Under the pieces are notes generated by a model, which was not told where the DNA came from, did not search any database, and worked only from the letters and a program-made list of their open reading frames with translations. 64,000 nucleotides of DNA from Terrisporobacter petrolearius (lineage in GTDB: Bacteria > Bacillota > Clostridia > Peptostreptococcales > Peptostreptococcaceae), in assembly GCF_032598785.1 (NCBI RefSeq), contig NZ_CP102984.1, one strand, 5' to 3'. Below, in pieces: positions 52,972-61,774 of the stretch. Position 1 is the first letter of the stretch; each line of letters starts with the position of its first letter. A program made the translations under genes and the position numbers.

Positions 52972-54993
52972 ATGAAAGAGAAAAAACCTCAAAAAAAATC
53001 ATGGTTATATTATTATGGGATAATACTTCTTTTACTCGTAGCACTTAATTCTTTTATATTTCCATCGCTATATAATATGAGCGGGCAAGTGAAAGAAGTA
53101 GACTACGGAACATTCCTTACAATGGTGGATGAAGGAAAAGTAAACCAAGTAGATATCGAAGGTTCAAAACAAATAACTTTCAAAACAAAAGCAGATAAAG
53201 ATAAAGTTTATATAACTGGGCAAGTAAATGACTCTGATTTAGTTGAACGTTTATATAAAGCAGATGTTAAATTTGGTAAAAGCATACCAAAAGAAGACTC
53301 ACCAATTGTAGAGTTTATTCTTTATTGGGTGTTACCAACAATTTTAATGATTGCTTTATTAAACTTTATGATGAGAAAAATGACAGGTAGAATGGGTGGA
53401 AAAGGCGGTCCTATGCAGTTTGGTAAGAGTAATGCCAAAATATATGTAGAAGCACAAACTGGTAAAACTTTTGCAGATGTGGCAGGGCAAGATGAAGCAA
53501 AAGAGTCATTAACTGAAATAGTTGACTTCCTACACAATCCTAAAAAGTACGAAAAAATAGGTGCATCTATGCCAAAAGGAGCCTTACTTGTTGGACCTCC
53601 AGGTACAGGTAAAACTTTACTTGCTAAGGCAGTTGCAGGGGAAGCAAAAGTACCATTCTTCTCAATCTCAGGATCTGAGTTTGTGGAAATGTTTGTTGGT
53701 ATGGGCGCTGCAAAAGTTAGAGATTTATTTAAGCAAGCTCAAGAAAAAGCTCCATGTATCGTATTTATAGACGAAATCGATACTATAGGTAAAAAACGTG
53801 ATGGTGGCGGAATGGGTGGTAATGACGAGAGAGAGCAAACTCTTAACCAATTACTTACTGAAATGGATGGATTTGATGGCAAAAAAGGTGTTGTAATACT
53901 TGCAGCAACTAATAGACCAGAATCTCTTGACAAAGCCCTACTTAGACCAGGTCGTTTTGACAGAAGAGTACCAGTAGAACTTCCAGATTTAAAAGGTCGT
54001 GAAGACATACTAAAAGTTCATGCAAAAAATGTTAAAATGGATGAAGATGTTGACTTTAATGGAATAGCAAGAGCAACTGCTGGAGCTAGTGGTGCAGAAC
54101 TTGCAAATATAGTTAATGAAGCAGCACTTAGAGCTGTTAGACTTGGAAGACACAAAGCAACTCAAGCAGATTTAGAAGAATCAGTAGAAGTAATAATAGC
54201 AGGATACCAAAGAAAAGCAGCTGTAATCTCTCCAAGAGAAAAGAAAATAGTAGCTTATCATGAAATAGGTCATGCATTAGTTGCAGCTAAACAAACAGAA
54301 TCTGCACCAGTGCACAAGATTACGATTATACCTCGTACATCTGGGGCTCTAGGATACACTATGCAGGTTGAAGAAGGCGAAAGAGTACTTATGTCTAAGG
54401 AAGAAGCTTTCAACAAAATAGCGACCTTTACAGGCGGTCGTGCTGCAGAAGAAATAATATTTAATTCTTTCACAACAGGTGCGTCTAATGATATAGAACA
54501 AGCCACAAGAATAGCAAGAGCTATGGTCACTCGTTACGGTATGAGTGAAGAGTTTGATATGATGGCTCTTGAAACAATAAACAATCAATATTTAGGTGGA
54601 GATGCATCTCTTATGTGTTCACCAGAAGCATCTGCTAAGATTGATAAAGAAGTATTAAGTATAATAAAATCAGCTCATGATAAAGCTAGAAAAATATTAG
54701 AAGAAAATATTGATAAACTACATGAGCTATCAGACTTCTTATTAGAAAAAGAAACTATAACAGGTGAAGAGTTTATGGAGATCTTAAACGGAAAATCTGT
54801 GGCAGAAGTAAAGGAAGAACATGATGCTAAAGAAGCAGCTAAAAAAGAAGTAGAAAGAGTTGAGCTTGAAGCAATTAAAGAGCAGGAAAAAAGAGCACAA
54901 GAACAACAAAAACGTATTGAAAAAGAAATTGAAAGGGTAGATGGAAATACTGAAGTAGATGATTCTAATTCTACTGAGGATGAAGAAAAGTAA
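52972..54993 (+). CDS. ftsH: ATP-dependent zinc metalloprotease FtsH
   Basis: A 673-residue membrane AAA+ protease. It has a first membrane span (~15-35), an outside domain, and a second span (~108-128). The AAA module holds Walker A GPPGTGKT (~207), Walker B CIVFIDEIDTIG, the second region of homology and LLRPGRFDRR. The protease domain has the zinc site HEIGH (~430), where most homologues have HEAGH. The tail is a long Glu/Lys-rich helix. It degrades misfolded membrane and short-lived regulatory proteins. AGGAG precedes the ATG. Confidence 0.95.
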   Translation: MKEKKPQKKSWLYYYGIILLLLVALNSFIFPSLYNMSGQVKEVDYGTFLTMVDEGKVNQVDIEGSKQITFKTKADKDKVYITGQVNDSDLVERLYKADVKFGKSIPKEDSPIVEFILYWVLPTILMIALLNFMMRKMTGRMGGKGGPMQFGKSNAKIYVEAQTGKTFADVAGQDEAKESLTEIVDFLHNPKKYEKIGASMPKGALLVGPPGTGKTLLAKAVAGEAKVPFFSISGSEFVEMFVGMGAAKVRDLFKQAQEKAPCIVFIDEIDTIGKKRDGGGMGGNDEREQTLNQLLTEMDGFDGKKGVVILAATNRPESLDKALLRPGRFDRRVPVELPDLKGREDILKVHAKNVKMDEDVDFNGIARATAGASGAELANIVNEAALRAVRLGRHKATQADLEESVEVIIAGYQRKAAVISPREKKIVAYHEIGHALVAAKQTESAPVHKITIIPRTSGALGYTMQVEEGERVLMSKEEAFNKIATFTGGRAAEEIIFNSFTTGASNDIEQATRIARAMVTRYGMSEEFDMMALETINNQYLGGDASLMCSPEASAKIDKEVLSIIKSAHDKARKILEENIDKLHELSDFLLEKETITGEEFMEILNGKSVAEVKEEHDAKEAAKKEVERVELEAIKEQEKRAQEQQKRIEKEIERVDGNTEVDDSNSTEDEEK

Positions 54994-55016
54994 ATTTAAT
55001 ATTAGTAAGTATTTTT

Positions 55017-55047
55017 AGCACCAATTTAAAAGTTGGTGCTTTTTTAT
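55017..55047 (+). terminator. Terminator of ftsH
   Basis: AGCACCAATTT pairs with AGTTGGTGCT around a 3-base loop, then six T. Bases 55048-55389 hold only a possible 16-codon frame at 55083 and AT-rich leader. Confidence 0.9.
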
Positions 55048-55389
55048 GTGCAAATACTTTTGATAAAAAGGGGGGAACAAAAATGTTACTACCTTTAGTT
55101 TTATACAGTATTACAATATGTATCAAGTTATAAAAACTCATTACGTAATCGCATATATACACATGGCGTATTTATTTATCGGTATAGAATATAGAAGCCG
55201 ATTAAAATACTTTACCTAAAAAGTTGTTATGAGTGTTATTTAAGTATTTATATAAAAACAGATAAAGTTATACAAAATATGGTTATTTTTCTTAGATAGA
55301 GGTACAATCTATTTATAGGAAACAATACGTAATTAAAATTGAAATATATAAATAATAAGTATAATATATATTTTTTGGAGGACATAAGA

Positions 55390-56538
55390 ATGAATAAACT
55401 AAAAGATTTAAAATTAAAAAATCAACTTATAATATCTACATATATAATGATTTTTCTCTTATTTATACTAAAACCAACACTAATACCAAATTTATTTAGT
55501 AAACTAACAATAGCATTTAAGCCATTTATAATAGGTGGAGTAATTGCTTTTTTAATAAATTTACCAATGAAACTTATTGAAGATAAAATTGTTAAGCCTT
55601 TATGCAAAAATAATAGAAAGTTATCAAAGTTTTCAAGAGCTATATCTCTAGTATCTACACTTGTAATAGTAGTGGTTTTAATGTGGGTATTTATTAGTTA
55701 CATAGTACCTCATTTAGCTGATAGTTTAAGAGTTTTGACTAATGGCATACCTAGTTATATAAGTAGTTTACAAAGTGAAATAATGAGTAGAGTAAATGAT
55801 TTAGAAATGTTAAAAAATACATCTTTTGATATACAATCTATGATACAAAAATTCTTAACTTTTGTTCAGAATTTTATTAATATGTTTATTTCTAATATTT
55901 TTAATTTCACTATAGGAATAACAAATTTCTTTATGAATTTATTTTTGGGAATAATAATATCCATATACATATTGATTAGTAAAGAAAAGTTAATTTTACA
56001 ATTTAAAAAGCTTATATATGCATTTTTAAATGAAAAAAAATGTGAAAGAATAATGTACATATTAAAGTTAACAAATAATAAATTTTCTAAATTTATATTA
56101 GGTCAATCAATGGATGGATTAATACTAGGAACAGCATTTTTCATAGTGTTTTCCTTAGTTAAAATACCTTTTGCCCTATTAATAAGCATAATGATACCTA
56201 TTTTAAATTTCATTCCTATATTTGGGACTTATGTAGGTATTGCTATATCTGCATTTATAATTTTAATGGTAAAACCAACATCAGTTTTATTGTTTTTAGT
56301 TTTAGTATTTACAATTCAACAATTAGATGGAAAATTTGTTTATCCTTTTGTAGTCGGAAATTCTTTAGGTCTTTCTCCTTTATGGATATTGTTAGCTATT
56401 GTTGTAGGTGGAAACTTATTTGGTGTAGTGGGTATGATACTTGGAATGCCTCTTACTAGCGTAGTTTATGAGTTATCATCAAAGGCAATAAATGAAAGAA
56501 TTAGGAAGAAAAATATTCTATTTAATAAGATTGAATAA
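55390..56538 (+). CDS. AI-2E family transporter
   Basis: A 382-residue membrane protein with about seven to eight spans. Family marks are FKPFIIGGVIAFLINLPM, ILISKEK in the mid-region, NFIPIFGTYVGIAISAFI and a C-terminal VGNSLGLSPLWILLAIVVGG. The group includes TqsA-like exporters and Na+/H+ antiporters, so the autoinducer name may not reflect the role here. The start at 55390 follows GGAGGAC; the upstream ATG at 55339 lacks a ribosome site. Confidence 0.85.
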   Translation: MNKLKDLKLKNQLIISTYIMIFLLFILKPTLIPNLFSKLTIAFKPFIIGGVIAFLINLPMKLIEDKIVKPLCKNNRKLSKFSRAISLVSTLVIVVVLMWVFISYIVPHLADSLRVLTNGIPSYISSLQSEIMSRVNDLEMLKNTSFDIQSMIQKFLTFVQNFINMFISNIFNFTIGITNFFMNLFLGIIISIYILISKEKLILQFKKLIYAFLNEKKCERIMYILKLTNNKFSKFILGQSMDGLILGTAFFIVFSLVKIPFALLISIMIPILNFIPIFGTYVGIAISAFIILMVKPTSVLLFLVLVFTIQQLDGKFVYPFVVGNSLGLSPLWILLAIVVGGNLFGVVGMILGMPLTSVVYELSSKAINERIRKKNILFNKIE

Positions 56539-56723
56539 AAAAAAAATTATGTACAAAATGATTTTTTTTATTGACAAATATTATCAAAATGCATAGTATA
56601 AATATTAATTAAAATAATCATAAAATTAAAAAAAGAAAATATAATAATTTATAATGTTATTTTTGAAAATATGGTTATAATAATAATTAATTTATTTTAA
56701 TAATTAAGAAAGGAGGCAAAATT

Positions 56724-57794
56724 ATGAGTAAAAAGCTATTCATACCAGGACCAATAGATGTAAATGAAGATGTTTTAGCACAAATGGCAAACCAAGTTAT
56801 AAGCCATAGAGGAAGTGAAGCATCAGCGTTACAAGAGGCTATAACACAAAATATTCAAGATTTATTCTATACAAAAAATAATATATTATTATCAACATCC
56901 TCCGGCAGCGGCCTAATGGAAGGCTCCATTCGCTCCTGTACATTAAAGAGAGCAGCAGTACTATCCTGTGGTTCATTTGGTGACAGATGGTATAAAGTGG
57001 GCGTATTAAATGGTGTTCCAGCGGATTTATTTAAAGTCGAATTAGGAAAAGCTATTGAGCCAGAAATGGTTGATAAGGTATTATCTACGAATAAATATGA
57101 CACGGTCATGGTAACTCATAATGAGACCTCAAGTGGAATTGCTAATCCAATCAAAGAAATTGGAGAGGTAGTTAAAAAATACGATGATATTGTTTATTGT
57201 GTAGATGCTGTTAGTTCAGCAGGTGGTATGAAAATTGAAGTAGATGAATCTAACATAGATATTTGTTTAACTTCAGTTCAAAAAGCTTTGGGCTTGCCAC
57301 CAGGAATGTCTCTTTGCACCTTCTCAGAAAAGGCAAAGAAGAGAGCAGAAAAAGTACCTAATCGGGGTTATTATTTTGATTTACTCGCCATCTATGAGTA
57401 CATCCAAAATAAAAATTATCAATACCCTTCAACACCTTCCCTTTCACATATGTTCGCTTTAAATTTCCAACTGAAAAAAATCTTAAATGAAGGCCTAGAT
57501 AATAGATTTAAACGTCATGAAGATATGGCAAATCTAGTTAGAGACTGGGCTCAGGAACACTTCCAAATTTTTACCGATGTAAATTATTTGTCTAATACCC
57601 TTACCGTTATCAAGAATACACAAGGAATCAGTGTATCAAATCTCAATAAAAAATTACAGGAAAGAGGCTTTTTAATAGCCAATGGATATGGAGACCTTAA
57701 GGAGAAAACATTTAGAATTTCTCACATGGGCGATTATACAGTAAAAGATGTAAATGAATTATTAACTAATATTAATGAAATTTTAGGATTTTAA
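56724..57794 (+). CDS. Class V aminotransferase (serine-pyruvate / phosphoserine type)
   Basis: A 356-residue PLP enzyme. Key parts are the start FIPGPIDVNEDVLAQM, SHRGSEA, STSSGSGLMEG (phosphate loop), VYCVDAVSSAGG (Asp), and the PLP lysine in TSVQKALGLPPGMS (~195). It resembles alanine/serine-glyoxylate-pyruvate aminotransferases, which in several anaerobes replace SerC. The next gene is a phosphoglycerate dehydrogenase, so conversion of phosphohydroxypyruvate to phosphoserine is a reasonable inference. Codon use is unlike its neighbours: several CGC, CGG and CGT arginine codons and GC-rich blocks near 56900. AAAGGAGG precedes the ATG. Confidence 0.83.
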   Translation: MSKKLFIPGPIDVNEDVLAQMANQVISHRGSEASALQEAITQNIQDLFYTKNNILLSTSSGSGLMEGSIRSCTLKRAAVLSCGSFGDRWYKVGVLNGVPADLFKVELGKAIEPEMVDKVLSTNKYDTVMVTHNETSSGIANPIKEIGEVVKKYDDIVYCVDAVSSAGGMKIEVDESNIDICLTSVQKALGLPPGMSLCTFSEKAKKRAEKVPNRGYYFDLLAIYEYIQNKNYQYPSTPSLSHMFALNFQLKKILNEGLDNRFKRHEDMANLVRDWAQEHFQIFTDVNYLSNTLTVIKNTQGISVSNLNKKLQERGFLIANGYGDLKEKTFRISHMGDYTVKDVNELLTNINEILGF

Positions 57795-57926
57795 TATTAG
57801 AAAATTTAATTTGTGTTATTTGTTGTACAAAGTTATAATTTAAGAATTTTAGTTTGAATATTAAGAAAGTTCTTGATATTTATATGAGATAAAAATTACA
57901 AGGGTAAAATACTGGAGGTAAACACT

Positions 57927-58874
57927 ATGTGTAAGATATTAGTAACAGATGGAATGAGCAGAAATGCTGTTAATAACTTGAGAAAGTTTAATGTAGATGT
58001 TGAACATAAATTTTACGATGGGATGGAACTTGGGGAAAAATTAAAAGATAAAGATATACTAGTTATTCGTTCAAAAAATGTAATAACAAAAGAAATTATA
58101 GATAAAGCATGTGAAGGAAACACTTTAAAATTAATAATTAGAAGTGGTGTTGGACTTGATAATATAGATGTTGAATATGCAAATAAAAAGGGTATCAAAG
58201 TTTTCAATACTCCTAATGCTAGCACAAGATCTGTTGCAGAGCTTACAATAGGTCAAATAATAACTTTATCAAGATTTATAAATATTTCAAATATAACTAT
58301 GAGAGATGGCCAATGGAACAAGACAAAATATGTTGGTACAGAGATATTTGGAAAAACCCTTGGGATTATAGGTCTTGGGAGAATAGGAAAAACTGTTGCT
58401 AAAATGGCTTATGATTTAGGGATGAATATAATTTATTACGATATACTTGGAGAGATGAAATCTTGTAAAGATTATACTTTCTGCAATTTTGAAGAAGTAT
58501 TAAAAAATGCAGACTTTTTAACTATTCATATTCCTTTGGAAATAAACCAGGGATATTTAATAAGTACAAAAGAGTTCAATATGATGAAAGACAGGGTTTA
58601 CTTTATAAATCATGCTAGAGGTGGACTAGTTTGTGAAAATGCTTTAATTGAAGCATTAGACAATGGAAAAGTTGAAGCTGCGGCTTTAGATGTTTATGAA
58701 AAAGAGCCAAAGGTTAACTTAGAATTAGTTAATCATCCAATGGTTTCTCCAACGCCACACCTTGGAGCTTCAACAGTAGAAGCGCAAGAAAGAATAGGCA
58801 AGGAAATAGTAAAAATAATATATAACTTTTTAGTAGAAGAAGAAATAATTGATGATATGAAAATAGCACTTTAA
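57927..58874 (+). CDS. serA: D-3-phosphoglycerate dehydrogenase
   Basis: A 315-residue D-2-hydroxyacid dehydrogenase without an ACT domain. Catalytic and NAD motifs in order: IIRSGVGLDNIDV (Arg), TLGIIGLGRIGKTVAKMA (nucleotide fold, ~145), INHARGGLV, and TPHLGASTVEA with the catalytic His. It would start serine synthesis from 3-phosphoglycerate. The short form without a serine-binding domain is usual in clostridia. A GGAGG site precedes the ATG. It sits between the aminotransferase and the DUF1015 gene. Confidence 0.88.
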   Translation: MCKILVTDGMSRNAVNNLRKFNVDVEHKFYDGMELGEKLKDKDILVIRSKNVITKEIIDKACEGNTLKLIIRSGVGLDNIDVEYANKKGIKVFNTPNASTRSVAELTIGQIITLSRFINISNITMRDGQWNKTKYVGTEIFGKTLGIIGLGRIGKTVAKMAYDLGMNIIYYDILGEMKSCKDYTFCNFEEVLKNADFLTIHIPLEINQGYLISTKEFNMMKDRVYFINHARGGLVCENALIEALDNGKVEAAALDVYEKEPKVNLELVNHPMVSPTPHLGASTVEAQERIGKEIVKIIYNFLVEEEIIDDMKIAL

Positions 58875-58901
58875 GAATAAATATAAATTAACAAATAAAA
58901 T

Positions 58902-58973
58902 TTAGCAAAGTGAATTTTGAGCAACGGAAATATCTGAAGTAATTCGGCCACACCGTGGCTCAAGCCAAGCTAA
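58902..58973 (-). repeat. Dispersed hairpin repeat, copy R6
   Basis: The outer ends TTAGC and GCTAA are inverted. Read on the minus strand it gives TTGAGCCACGGTGTGGCCG, then ACTTCAGATATTTCCGTTGC and TCAAA, matching R5 and the right end of R3. It fills the serA-DUF1015 spacer up to the GGGGGAGG ribosome site. Confidence 0.65.
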
Positions 58974-58991
58974 TTTGGGGGAGGAATAAAA

Positions 58992-60233
58992 ATGGCAAAT
59001 ATAAAACCTTTTAAAGCAGTAAGACCTGCAAATGAATATGTAAATATGGTGGCAGAACTACCTTATGACGTGATGAATAGAGAAGAAGCAAAGAAAAGAG
59101 CAAAGGATAATAAGTATTCTTATTTACACATAGATAGAGCAGAAATAGACTTAGATGATAACGTAAATGAGAACGATGAACAAGTATATATAAAAGCTAA
59201 AGAAAATTTAGATGCTTTTATGAAAAAAAATGTATTTGTAAGAGATAATCAAGAAGCAATTTACATTTATAGAGAGATAGTAAATAATAGAGCACAAACG
59301 GGTATAGTGGCTTGTGTGTCAATTGATGACAATATAAATGGAATAGTAAAGAAGCATGAATATACCAAGCCAGATAAAGAATTAGATAGAACTAATCATA
59401 TAAAATATTGTAATGCAAATACAGGAACTGTACTTTTAACTTATAAAAACCAAGAAGAAATAGAAAAAATAATAGATTATTATGTTTATTTTATGACACC
59501 AATATATGACTTTAAAACAGATGATGAAGTTATTCATACTATCTGGAAAGTAGAAAAAGAAAGAGATATCAATGACCTAGTAAATGAATTTGCTAAGGTA
59601 GAAAATCTTTATATAGCTGATGGTCATCATAGATGTGCAGCAGCAGAAAATATAGCTTTGGAAGAAAGAAGAAAAAATCCAAATTATACAGGAGAAGAAG
59701 AATTTAATTATTATACAGCAATGATAGCTCCACACACTGATTTAAAAGTAATGGATTATAATAGGGTAATAAAGGATTTAAATGGTTTTACTGAAGATGA
59801 ATTCTTAAATAAAATAAAAGAAAAATTTATTGTTAAAAAAGCTCAAAAAAACTATAAGCCAACATGTAAAGGACAAGTTGGAATGTATTTAAATAATAAA
59901 TGGTATGAAATAGAATTTGGTAAAGAATATCTACAAGACAGAGATGTAGTTAAAACCTTAGATATTTTTATTTTACAAAATCAGATATTAGATGAAATTT
60001 TAGGCATTAAAAATCCTAGAACTGATGAAAGAATAGATTTTATAGGTGGAATAAGAGGGCCAAAAGAGATAGAAAGAAGAGTAGATGAGGATATGAAAGT
60101 TGGATTTCTAATGTATCCAACTAATATAGAAGAATTAATTTCAGTGGCAGATGAGAATAAAATTATGCCAGCTAAATCTACTTGGTTTGAACCAAAGGTG
60201 AGATGCGGTCTTTTCTTACATGAATTAAACTAA
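58992..60233 (+). CDS. DUF1015 family protein
   Basis: A 413-residue protein of the DUF1015 family. It starts IKPFKAVRP, with AELPYDVMN, YLHIDRAE, the central YIADGHHRCAAAENIA and near the end MPAKSTWFEPKVRCGLF. The family is often encoded next to serA/serC-type genes, as here. A role in serine or phosphoserine metabolism has been suggested from such context but is not something the sequence shows. GGGGGAGG precedes the ATG directly after repeat R6, and a terminator follows. Confidence 0.85.
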   Translation: MANIKPFKAVRPANEYVNMVAELPYDVMNREEAKKRAKDNKYSYLHIDRAEIDLDDNVNENDEQVYIKAKENLDAFMKKNVFVRDNQEAIYIYREIVNNRAQTGIVACVSIDDNINGIVKKHEYTKPDKELDRTNHIKYCNANTGTVLLTYKNQEEIEKIIDYYVYFMTPIYDFKTDDEVIHTIWKVEKERDINDLVNEFAKVENLYIADGHHRCAAAENIALEERRKNPNYTGEEEFNYYTAMIAPHTDLKVMDYNRVIKDLNGFTEDEFLNKIKEKFIVKKAQKNYKPTCKGQVGMYLNNKWYEIEFGKEYLQDRDVVKTLDIFILQNQILDEILGIKNPRTDERIDFIGGIRGPKEIERRVDEDMKVGFLMYPTNIEELISVADENKIMPAKSTWFEPKVRCGLFLHELN

Positions 60234-60255
60234 TATGAAATTTAATAAAATATAT

Positions 60256-60292
60256 AAAAAACCAGATGCTTATGGATATGCATCTGGTTTTT
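60256..60292 (+). terminator. Terminator of the serA-DUF1015 unit
   Basis: AAAAAACCAGATGC pairs with GCATCTGGTTTTTT around a 9-base loop. The ~280 bases to 60571 are AT-rich leader of the citrate lyase genes; no gene or clear operator was seen. Confidence 0.9.
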
Positions 60293-60571
60293 TATATGTT
60301 TTATTTTATTAGTTTTTATTTATGTAAAAGTTTACAATTTGGATTAGTAATAAATAGTTGAATAGAGTAAAAAATCAATAAAATAGATATGAAAAATATA
60401 GAAGAACATCAAAAGAACACCTGGATCAAACGTTGAAAAATAAATGCTTTCACCATGTTTTGTATATTTGTGACTGTTGAATTTTATTGAATATAAAAAA
60501 ATAAGAATATATAATGATTATTGAATTGGACAGATAATACATTTCCAAAATAAAACGGAGGAGCATAGTAT

Positions 60572-60859
60572 ATGAAATTATTAGAAATAGCAAATGCTGG
60601 CACATTAGAATCAAGTGATATACAAGTTATAATAGAACCAAATGAAAATAACGGCATAGTGATAGAACTTGAAAGTGTAGTTAAAAATCAATTTGGTGAT
60701 CAAATAATAGATGTAATGATGAAAACGTTACAAGAATTAGATGTAAAAGATGCAAAAATATTTGCAAATGATAAGGGTGCAATAGATGCAGTAATTAAAA
60801 GTAGAGTTCAAACTGCAGTATATCGTTCTGCAAAATGTAATGATTACAAATGGATGTAG
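60572..60859 (+). CDS. citD: Citrate lyase acyl carrier protein (gamma subunit)
   Basis: A 95-residue protein. Ser14 in AGTLESSD is the attachment site for the phosphoribosyl-dephospho-CoA prosthetic group. QTAVYRSAKCNDYKW near the C-terminus is also family-typical. It carries the acetyl/citryl group between the other two subunits. GGAGGAG precedes the ATG. It is the first gene of citDEF; the usual citC ligase gene is not found upstream. Confidence 0.92.
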   Translation: MKLLEIANAGTLESSDIQVIIEPNENNGIVIELESVVKNQFGDQIIDVMMKTLQELDVKDAKIFANDKGAIDAVIKSRVQTAVYRSAKCNDYKWM

Positions 60860-60870
60860 GGGGAAAGAAA

Positions 60871-61773
60871 ATGAAACTAAGACGTTCGATGTTATTTGTG
60901 CCTGGTAATAATCCTGGTGTAATAAGAGATGTTCACATATATAAACCAGACTCAGTTATGTTTGACTTAGAGGATGCTATAGCAATAACTGAAAAAGATT
61001 CTGCAAGATTTTTATTACATAACATGTTAAAAAATTTCGGAAGTTATTATAAAGAGTTAGGAATAGAAACTGTAGTTCGTATAAACGGACTTGCAACAGA
61101 GTTTTGGCAACAAGATTTAGAAGCTGTAGTAAGTGCAGGGGTTGAGGTTATAAGAATACCTATGACAGAATCTGTAGAAGATGTTATGGCTATAGATGCA
61201 AAAATAGAAAAAATAGAAAAAGAATGCGGCATGGAAGTTGGTAGCACTAAAATAATGGTTGCTATAGAAACAGCTTTAGGTGTTATGAATTGTTTCAGTA
61301 TAGCTAAATCACCTACTAAGAGATTAATAGGTATGGCCCTAAGTGGAGAAGATTTTGTAACTAGTATGAAAACTACAAGAACTCCTGAAGGAGATGAATT
61401 ATATGTTGCTAGAGGAATGATAGCTATGGCAGGTAGAGCTTGTGGCCTTGAAGTACTAGATACAGTTTATGCTGATGTAAACAACGATGAAGGATTCCTA
61501 AAAGAAGCTAACTTAATAAAAAGAATGGGATTCGGTGGGAAATCGCTTATACATCCAAGACAAGTTGAGCTTATACACCAGGTATTTACTCCAAGTGAAA
61601 AAGAAATAGCAAAAGCTAAAAAAATCGTGGATGCAACTGCTGAAGCTTTAAAACAAAATTTAGGTGTATTCACTGTAGATGGAAAAATGGTGGACAAACC
61701 AATAATAGAAAGAGCTCAAAGAGTATTACAGTTAGCTGAGGCTGCTGGTGTTATAGTTGGAGGTGAAAATTAA
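60871..61773 (+). CDS. citE: Citrate lyase beta subunit
   Basis: A 300-residue TIM-barrel enzyme of the HpcH/HpaI-CitE group: RRSMLFVPGNNPG at the start, SVMFDLEDAIA (acidic metal site), VVRINGL, ESVEDV, and GSTKIMVAIETALGVMN. It splits citryl-ACP into acetyl-ACP and oxaloacetate. ATG 60871 follows GGGGGAAAG; the upstream ATG at 60850 lies within citD. It is 11 bases from citD and 1 base from citF. Confidence 0.93.
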   Translation: MKLRRSMLFVPGNNPGVIRDVHIYKPDSVMFDLEDAIAITEKDSARFLLHNMLKNFGSYYKELGIETVVRINGLATEFWQQDLEAVVSAGVEVIRIPMTESVEDVMAIDAKIEKIEKECGMEVGSTKIMVAIETALGVMNCFSIAKSPTKRLIGMALSGEDFVTSMKTTRTPEGDELYVARGMIAMAGRACGLEVLDTVYADVNNDEGFLKEANLIKRMGFGGKSLIHPRQVELIHQVFTPSEKEIAKAKKIVDATAEALKQNLGVFTVDGKMVDKPIIERAQRVLQLAEAAGVIVGGEN

Positions 61774-61774
61774 T

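Noticed and set aside
55083..55133. A 16-codon frame after a GGGGGG ribosome-like site
   Set aside because: Too short and without recognisable features; it could be a leader peptide but nothing supports that.
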